NCBI RefSeq assembly: GCF_008692605.1
Contig: NZ_LFCT01000007.1
Span: 62,001-126,000, forward strand
DNA length: 64,000 nucleotides
Direction of reading: 5' to 3'
Source: Sphingobium estronivorans
GTDB taxonomy: Bacteria; Pseudomonadota; Alphaproteobacteria; Sphingomonadales; Sphingomonadaceae
The notes beneath the pieces were generated by a model, which was given only the letters and a program-made list of their open reading frames with translations, did no database searches and had not been told where the DNA came from. The position numbers were made by a program, and so were the translations under genes. Every line of letters starts with the position of its first letter. Position 1 is the first letter of the stretch. This document shows, in pieces, positions 58,801-64,000 of the stretch.

Positions 58801-61080
58801 TCAGAAAGTGACAGTGATATCGCCCATGACCGACCGGCCCGGCTGGTAATAGAGCTGGTCGAACTGTGCTGTCTTGCCAGCGGCGATATTGGTCAGGTTG
58901 GTCGAGTTGAAGAGATCGTCAACCTGAACCCCGACGCGGAACTTTCCAAAGCTGTAGCTCGCGCCGAGGATGGCGGTGTTGTAGCCAGGAATGCGGTAGC
59001 TCGGATTGCCGTCGCCCGTGGCGGACTGCGGCCCGGTATATTTGTCGATCAGCGAGAAGCGGATCGGACCTTGCTTGTACAGCAGGCCGCCGGCGGCCGT
59101 CCAATAGGGCGCGTTGGCGAGCTGAAGATGCGGGGTGTTGTCGTTGTTCGTCTCGGCATAGTTGCGCGAGGCATTGGCGAAGATTGCGAGGCCGTTGCCG
59201 AACGCATAGGTCGCCTGACCCTCGACGCCCTTGTAGACCGCCTTGCCCGAGTTGACGAACACCACGCCTTCGCCGGGCACGGGCGAGGTGAAGGACGTGA
59301 ACTTGTTCGTGAAATCGATATAGTAAACGTCAGCGTCGAGGCTGAGGCGCGAGCCGTGATAGACGAACCCCGCCTGATAGTTGGTCGATTTCTGCGGTGA
59401 CAGGCTCGAAAGCTGCGGATTGGCAACATAGAGGACGCTGAGCGGCGGCGCGAGGAAACCCTTGGCGAACTGGCCATAGACCGCCAGCCTTTCATTCACG
59501 GCATAGTTGATGGTCGCGAAGGGCAGGTCGGCGCGATAGGTGTTGCTGATATTCTGCGCGAAGCGGGTGGTCTGGTTGTAGGCCGCATCGATTTTGCGCG
59601 TGAACTCGACATGCTTGAAGCCCGGGGTGATCGTCAGGCCAGGCAGAGGATGCAGTTCTGCCTCGCCGAATACCTCGACATGGTCGGTCTTGCTGTTCTG
59701 GTCGAACTTGATGTTGGCCGGCGTCGCAGCTCCCGTGACGGGATTGGTGACGGCCTTCTCGATATAATTGGGGGCAAGCGTCACCAGATCGACGTCGCGT
59801 TGCTGGCGATAGGTGTCGGCATGTTCGAGCCAGCCGCCCGCCGTCACGGTGAGGAAATCCGCGACCTGGATGCGAGCCTTCACGATATCGCCCCAGACGC
59901 GATATTTGTTGGTCTTGGTATAGCCCGGCACGCCGGTCGTGGAGACCTTGGGATGGGCAGGGTCGAGAAATACGAGATTGGCGTTGGCAGCCGTCAACTG
60001 CGCGGGCGTGGCGGTCGCGTAGAGCGTCACATCGTTGCCGCTCACCGTCTCGTTGTCATAGCTATAGGTATAGGCGCTGTTCGTGAGTGTCGAGCCGGGC
60101 GCGATGTTTGCCTCCAGCTTGACGATTTCGAAATCTGTCGTCTTGTGCGTATAGTTATACCCGAAGTAGCTTTGGCTCGTCGGATCGTTGTTCAGGCTGA
60201 AGTTCTTGCCATAAAGATCCCGCTGGCTCGCCGTTACGCCATCCTTGTCCGGCTGGTTGAAGCGGTTCTCGTTATAGGTGCCGAGAACCGTAAGCTTCAC
60301 GTCCGGGCTAATCGGGATCATGATCTTGCCGAAGACGTTGTTCGAGTGAAACGGGCTGTAGCTGCGCGCGCCGTCCGATTCCGTGTGCTGGCCGGACAGC
60401 ATGATCTCGGTGCCGCCCAACTTGTCGATGGCGCCGCTCTGCAGCACAGCGCGGGCGATCCAGGTGTTCCAGGTGCCGTAACCCGCCTTCAGTTCGGCGC
60501 TCGCGTCCTCGCGCGTCGCGCGGCTGAACAGGTTCAAGCTGCCGCCAAAAGTCGCAATGCCAAGGTTGGAGGCATTGCCCGGCCCGCGTTCCACCACCAG
60601 TGTCTCGATCGTGTTCGAGGGGAAGAAGGTGTTGCTGTGATGCGACGGATCATTCGTGTCGCCGAACGGAACGCCGTCATAGGTGATGTTGTATTCGGCG
60701 TCTTGAAAGCCGCGAATCTGAGCCTTGGATTCCGACAGGCCGGTGCCGTTCACGCCGCCATTCATCGAGACGGAAGGCGAGATCAGGGCAATCTCGTTGA
60801 AGTCGGCCGTTGCCGGCAGCGAATCCTCGATGAAGGAGCGGGAGACAATCGCCTGCGGCTGCGTGGTCTGGAGCGAGGCCGTCACAGGCGCAATTTCATT
60901 GGCGCGCGTTGCGGTGACGACGATGTCGGATCCTTCCGCGATGTCGGTCTCGCGATCGCGAGACGCAGAATTCGCAGGCGCCGGGTCTCGATCTTGTGCC
61001 CATGCCGGCGTGACCAGACATGCCGAAAGGACGGCCGTTCCAACCGTGAGCATATGATGCTGCCGGCTCTTTCGTGACAT
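58801..61080 (-). CDS. TonB-dependent outer-membrane receptor
   Basis: A 759-residue receptor with a signal peptide (ends TPAWAQ), a plug domain with the SDIVVTATRANEIAPV TonB-box region, the LVVERGPGNASNLGIATFGGSLN block near residue 153 (cited in part) and a barrel ending in DITVTF. It belongs to a group different from the two catabolic receptors to the left. Two palindromes lie upstream, including GTAG-N6-CTAC at 61174. Downstream is a phosphoesterase; the ligand may be a phosphorylated organic compound or a metal chelate. Confidence 0.93.
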   Translation of the reverse strand: MSRKSRQHHMLTVGTAVLSACLVTPAWAQDRDPAPANSASRDRETDIAEGSDIVVTATRANEIAPVTASLQTTQPQAIVSRSFIEDSLPATADFNEIALISPSVSMNGGVNGTGLSESKAQIRGFQDAEYNITYDGVPFGDTNDPSHHSNTFFPSNTIETLVVERGPGNASNLGIATFGGSLNLFSRATREDASAELKAGYGTWNTWIARAVLQSGAIDKLGGTEIMLSGQHTESDGARSYSPFHSNNVFGKIMIPISPDVKLTVLGTYNENRFNQPDKDGVTASQRDLYGKNFSLNNDPTSQSYFGYNYTHKTTDFEIVKLEANIAPGSTLTNSAYTYSYDNETVSGNDVTLYATATPAQLTAANANLVFLDPAHPKVSTTGVPGYTKTNKYRVWGDIVKARIQVADFLTVTAGGWLEHADTYRQQRDVDLVTLAPNYIEKAVTNPVTGAATPANIKFDQNSKTDHVEVFGEAELHPLPGLTITPGFKHVEFTRKIDAAYNQTTRFAQNISNTYRADLPFATINYAVNERLAVYGQFAKGFLAPPLSVLYVANPQLSSLSPQKSTNYQAGFVYHGSRLSLDADVYYIDFTNKFTSFTSPVPGEGVVFVNSGKAVYKGVEGQATYAFGNGLAIFANASRNYAETNNDNTPHLQLANAPYWTAAGGLLYKQGPIRFSLIDKYTGPQSATGDGNPSYRIPGYNTAILGASYSFGKFRVGVQVDDLFNSTNLTNIAAGKTAQFDQLYYQPGRSVMGDITVTF

Positions 61081-61173
61081 AATTCCCCCTTTTCGATAAC
61101 CTTTGACCGTCAGCCTCGTCCTGGTCCCTGACGAGGCGCTACGGCATCCCCTGCGCGGAAGGTCTCCGACTCC

Positions 61174-61187
61174 GTAGTATGTGCTAC
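61174..61187. promoter_or_regulatory. GTAG-N6-CTAC palindrome, site B
   Basis: GTAGTATGTGCTAC lies 94 bases upstream of the TonB-receptor start, in the divergent region with the RpiR gene. It differs by one base from site A at 50424. The remaining intergenic stretch (61081-61391) holds no gene. Confidence 0.5.
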
Positions 61188-61196
61188 CTAGATTCG

Positions 61197-61213
61197 GTAT
61201 ATGACATATATAC
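61197..61213. promoter_or_regulatory. GTATAT-N5-ATATAC inverted repeat
   Basis: Perfect 6-base arms with a 5-base centre, AT-rich, near the likely promoter of the TonB receptor gene. It may be an operator or just overlap the -10 region; no protein is assigned. Confidence 0.4.
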
Positions 61214-61303
61214 TACATGACTGCCCGGCGCTGTCCGTAGGCCGGCTGCACCGAGGGCAAGGGCGGGCACATCGCTGAATCACTCGGCGAGGGTCACCGG
61301 AAT

Positions 61304-61317
61304 GTAGTGATTGCTAC
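61304..61317. promoter_or_regulatory. GTAG-N6-CTAC palindrome, site C
   Basis: TGTAG-TGATTG-CTACA (61303-61318) extends the shared arms to five bases. It lies 75 bases upstream of the RpiR-type gene, which fits autoregulation. Confidence 0.5.
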
Positions 61318-61391
61318 AGGATCGGTCTCATGACAGAGAAGTCAGGCACGGCGCGAAGACGACACCGGAAGGAAAACCGCGAAAGGACCGC

Positions 61392-62321
61392 ATGACAAAA
61401 GATGCCTCCCCCCTTGCGGCTCGGATCCACCAGTTCGAGGCCGTTCTTTCGGAAGCAATGATGCGGGTTGCGCGCTTTTTCGAGCGCGAGCCGATCGCGG
61501 CCCTATCCTTGTCCGCCGCTCAGGTCGCGAGCGCGACCGGCACATCCGACGCAACCGTCGTGCGCACGGCCAAGGCTCTTGGCTTTGCGGGTCTGGCGGA
61601 CCTGCGAACGACGATCGCTACGACGCTATCCGATGATCGGACACCGGCGGCGAACATGCTGCGCACGCTGGCCGAGGTCGGCGAGGACAGCTTGAATGCT
61701 ATTGACGCCGTCATCGAGACTCACGGTAACGCCATCCAGGCCCTTGCCCAGCCCGATGTGCGTCAGCGCCTTTCGGAAGCCGTCGCCACGCTTGCGCCTG
61801 CCGCGAGTATCGTGATCTTTGGCATCGGGCAGACCGGTCCGCTGGCGAGCTACGCCGCCATCCTGCTCAACCGCGCCGGTCGGCAAACCCTGGTCTGCGA
61901 CGCGAGCGGCATCGCGCTTGCCGACCAATTCCTCCGGCCGCGCCCGGGCGACGCCATTCTGGCGATGGCTTATGGGAAGGCTTATCCGGAAATCGAGACC
62001 CTGTTTCACGTCGCCGGGCAACTCGGCCTTCCTATCGTTCTCATCTCTGACTCGCTTGATGCCGAGCTGGCGCGGCAAGCAAAGGTCGTGGTGCCGGCAC
62101 GTCGGGGCCGGGCCAATGAGGTTGCCCTCCATGCCGCGACGCTGGCCGCGCTTGAGGCGATCGCCCTTGGCCTGGCGGCAAGCGCGCCTGAACGGGCAAT
62201 CGACTCGCTGGTCACATTGGGAAGCCTCCGCGACCGGGTTCGCGGGAAGAAGCGCGTGGATCGCCGCCTCGCCCGGAGCAGGAGGCAGCCAGCCAGGCAG
62301 AGTCCCGCCCCGTTGTCATGA
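61392..62321 (+). CDS. RpiR/MurR-family transcriptional regulator
   Basis: A 309-residue regulator with an N-terminal HTH_6 domain (residues 1-75, SAAQVASATGTSDATVVRTAKALGF cited in part) and a SIS sugar-phosphate-binding domain (about 115-260, IVIFGIGQTGPLASYAA and LAMAYGKAYPEIE). RpiR proteins usually sense phosphorylated sugars. The tail after residue 285 is strongly basic. GAAAGGA precedes the ATG at 61392. It is divergent from the TonB receptor, with palindromes B and C between. Its regulon may include the COG4280-uppP-phosphatase operon. Confidence 0.88.
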   Translation: MTKDASPLAARIHQFEAVLSEAMMRVARFFEREPIAALSLSAAQVASATGTSDATVVRTAKALGFAGLADLRTTIATTLSDDRTPAANMLRTLAEVGEDSLNAIDAVIETHGNAIQALAQPDVRQRLSEAVATLAPAASIVIFGIGQTGPLASYAAILLNRAGRQTLVCDASGIALADQFLRPRPGDAILAMAYGKAYPEIETLFHVAGQLGLPIVLISDSLDAELARQAKVVVPARRGRANEVALHAATLAALEAIALGLAASAPERAIDSLVTLGSLRDRVRGKKRVDRRLARSRRQPARQSPAPLS

Positions 62322-62325
62322 AAGA

Positions 62326-64000
62326 CTAGGCCGCGTCGGTCCCGTTTGTGCGCCAAGGCTGGAGCAGGGCGTAGAAGACCGGCGTCGCGATCAGCGAGAG
62401 CAACATCGAGACGCACAGTGCGCCTATGATCCCGATCGCCAGCGGCCGGAGCATGTCGCCGCCGTGGCTCAGCCCTGACGCCAGCGGCAGCATGGCCAGC
62501 ATCGTCGCGAAAGAGGTCATCAGGATCGGGCGCAACCGGCGCCGGCCGGCGCGCAAGAGCGCGTGTTCGAGGCTGTCGCCCTCGGCACGATGATGGTCGA
62601 CGAGATCGAGCATCAGGATGCCGTTCTTCGCGACGATGCCGATACCGATGATCGCGCCGAGGAAACTCACGATATTAAGAGTGGTATCGGTGATCCAAAG
62701 GCCGGCCACCACCCCGAACAGCGACAGCAGCGATCCCAGCAGGATAGCGAAGGGTGCGCGGAAGCTGCGGAACTCGATCAGCAGCACGGTGAAGACCAGA
62801 GTCACACTCAGCGCCAGCACGATCATCAGGTTTCGGAAGCTTTCCATCTGCTGGTGATAGAGACCGCCGAACTCGACCGTATCGGCCGAGACGGACTTGT
62901 CGGCGGCAACGACTCTCTGCACTTCGGCCATCGCGCTGCCCAGGTCCCTATCCGACAAGGCTGCTGTGACGGCGACCATCTGCCGCAGATCCTCGCGCCT
63001 CAATTCGAGCTGCCCGCCCTCTTCAACCCGGTCGGCGACCTGGGACAGCTTGATGACGGCCCCCAAGGGCGTTCGCAGCGGCAGATTGTCCATCGTCTCC
63101 ATGTAGGTCACGCTCGAGGGCTCGCCCATCACGCGGATGGCGACGACGCGGTCGCCTTCGAGAACCGAGGATGCCGTCTGGCCAAGCATGGCGGCGTTGA
63201 GCGCGGTCGCCACGTCCTGCCCGGTCAAGCCGAAGCGCTGGGCGTCCATCGCGCGGACTCGGTAGCTGATCGTCGGCCCGGTCATCTTCAGGCCGTCATT
63301 CACATCGACAACGCCGTCGATCTTGGCGATGGCCTGCTTGATCCTAGGCGCGGTCTTCATGAGCCAGGTGGTATCGTTGGAGAACAGCTTGATCTCGATC
63401 GGATTGGGCGCTTCGGTGAGGTCGCCCAGGAGATCACCCAGAATGCCGGGAAATTCCCATTCCACGGCGGGGAGCGCGGCATTGAGCTTGGCGCGCAGCT
63501 CCTGCTTGACCGCTTCGGTGCTGCGCTTGCGGTTCGGCCGCAGCTTGACGAGAAAGTCGCCCTTGTTCGGCTCGGCGATCGCCAGCGCGAGGCGCGCGCC
63601 CGTGCGCCGCGAATAGCTCTCCACCTCGGGCGTCGCGCGCAGGATCGCTTCGGCCTGCCGCATCATGCGGTCGGTTTCGTCGAGGCTGGTCCCCCAGGGC
63701 GTCAGCGCGTCGATGATGAAGCCGCCCTCGTCCATCGCCGGCATGAAGTCGCTCTTGAGCCGCGTGTAGAGGCCCGCGCTCAAGAGGGCGATGGCGACGC
63801 AGGCGAGCGCGGTGGCGCGGCGACGCTGCAATGCCCATTCGAGCGCGCGCCCGAACAGTGCGATGAGTCGCCGCAACAGCGGCCCGCCTTCGTCCTCGGC
63901 CCCACCAGCCGGTCCTTCGCGAACGAACAGCGACGCGAGCGAGGGCGTCAGCGTGAGCGCGAGTAGGAGCGAGGTCAGCAGCGACACCACCATCGTCAGC
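62326..64000 (-). CDS. RND efflux pump inner-membrane subunit (AcrB/CzcA superfamily), C-terminal part
   Basis: The frame is open to the window edge; the visible 555+ residues are the second half of an RND permease. It contains the end of the first membrane block (SLLLALTLTPSLASLF), the second periplasmic loop with MPAMDEGGFIIDALTPWGT, a sub-domain with AAMLGQTASSVLEGDRVVAIRV, and the last six spans with GIVAKNGILMLDLV and the RRRLRPILMTSFATMLAMLPL motif. Charged residues for CzcA-type metal export cannot be judged, as the key TM4 lies outside. Convergent with the RpiR gene, four bases apart. Confidence 0.88.
   Translation of the reverse strand, partial: LTMVVSLLTSLLLALTLTPSLASLFVREGPAGGAEDEGGPLLRRLIALFGRALEWALQRRRATALACVAIALLSAGLYTRLKSDFMPAMDEGGFIIDALTPWGTSLDETDRMMRQAEAILRATPEVESYSRRTGARLALAIAEPNKGDFLVKLRPNRKRSTEAVKQELRAKLNAALPAVEWEFPGILGDLLGDLTEAPNPIEIKLFSNDTTWLMKTAPRIKQAIAKIDGVVDVNDGLKMTGPTISYRVRAMDAQRFGLTGQDVATALNAAMLGQTASSVLEGDRVVAIRVMGEPSSVTYMETMDNLPLRTPLGAVIKLSQVADRVEEGGQLELRREDLRQMVAVTAALSDRDLGSAMAEVQRVVAADKSVSADTVEFGGLYHQQMESFRNLMIVLALSVTLVFTVLLIEFRSFRAPFAILLGSLLSLFGVVAGLWITDTTLNIVSFLGAIIGIGIVAKNGILMLDLVDHHRAEGDSLEHALLRAGRRRLRPILMTSFATMLAMLPLASGLSHGGDMLRPLAIGIIGALCVSMLLSLIATPVFYALLQPWRTNGTDAA

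Noticed and set aside
1-64000. CRISPR array, rRNA operon or phage structural genes
   Set aside because: No series of equal direct repeats with spacers, no rRNA sequence and no capsid, tail or terminase motifs were seen.
40206-64000. Claim that the island is an integrative conjugative element
   Set aside because: No integrase, relaxase or type IV secretion gene is inside the window, so only integration into radC, not conjugation, can be argued.

Overview
The window looks like a chromosome segment of an alphaproteobacterium of the order Sphingomonadales (Sphingobium, Sphingomonas or Novosphingobium type). The reasons are the high G+C, several long TonB-dependent receptors, a SapC-family protein, a DUF5818 protein with a small SNase-like neighbour, and a catabolic cluster for aromatic compounds. 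No species can be named from the sequence alone.

Layout. (1) 1-8.3 kb is mostly housekeeping: the end of mltG, a SAM-I/IV-type riboswitch in front of a MetA-type homoserine O-acetyltransferase, a membrane protein, a 2H phosphoesterase, a ferredoxin reductase, htpG, a TRIC-type channel, an M20 amidohydrolase and an FMN reductase. (2) 8.5-34.1 kb is a catabolic island with four local regulators (IclR, LysR, TetR, and palindromes that suggest where they bind). It holds a complete lower meta-cleavage branch (hydratase, acylating acetaldehyde dehydrogenase, aldolase) and an upper branch that resembles steroid HsaABCD (flavin monooxygenase, flavin reductase, extradiol dioxygenase, alpha/beta hydrolase). 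It also has three KstD/TcuA-like flavoproteins, a short ETF pair, two TonB receptors, SDRs, an ICL/PEP-mutase enzyme, an isochorismatase and a racemase-fold protein that lacks both catalytic cysteines. The likely job is uptake, ring desaturation or aromatisation, and meta-cleavage of a cyclic compound to pyruvate plus acyl-CoA. (3) 34.1-40.0 kb is backbone: an IS66 remnant, tRNA-Glu(CUC), a convincing unannotated small RNA, SapC, an FAD-linked 2-hydroxyacid dehydrogenase and a DEAD-box helicase.

(4) From about 40.2 kb to the window end lies what appears to be a horizontally acquired element that interrupts radC. Only the RadC C-terminal JAB motif remains, and the break falls on an inverted repeat. 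The element carries five sequences that read as fluoride (crcB-type) riboswitches, two pairs of them divergent. In front of each riboswitch-controlled gene the conserved 3' strand of the aptamer is complementary to the ribosome binding site, or to a purine-rich segment in its place. The controlled genes are a CLC-type fluoride exporter fused to DUF190, an MliC-like lipoprotein, an unknown 309-residue protein, an unknown membrane protein, and an MlaF-type ABC ATPase plus a dynamin-like GTPase. Between them sit a ChrB_N-CDF-PiT operon behind a repressor-style, nearly leaderless promoter, an FBP-domain (EF-G binding) gene, an operon with a COG4280 membrane protein, UppP and a Tat-exported acid phosphatase, two more phosphoesterases, a TonB receptor, an RpiR-type regulator and an RND pump that runs off the window. 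A palindrome GTAG-N6-CTAC recurs upstream of the COG4280 operon, the TonB receptor and the RpiR gene. My reading is a multi-operon fluoride-stress and phosphate-handling island, much larger than the usual single crcB or eriC cassette. The riboswitch assignments are strong; the idea of one integrated system is inference.
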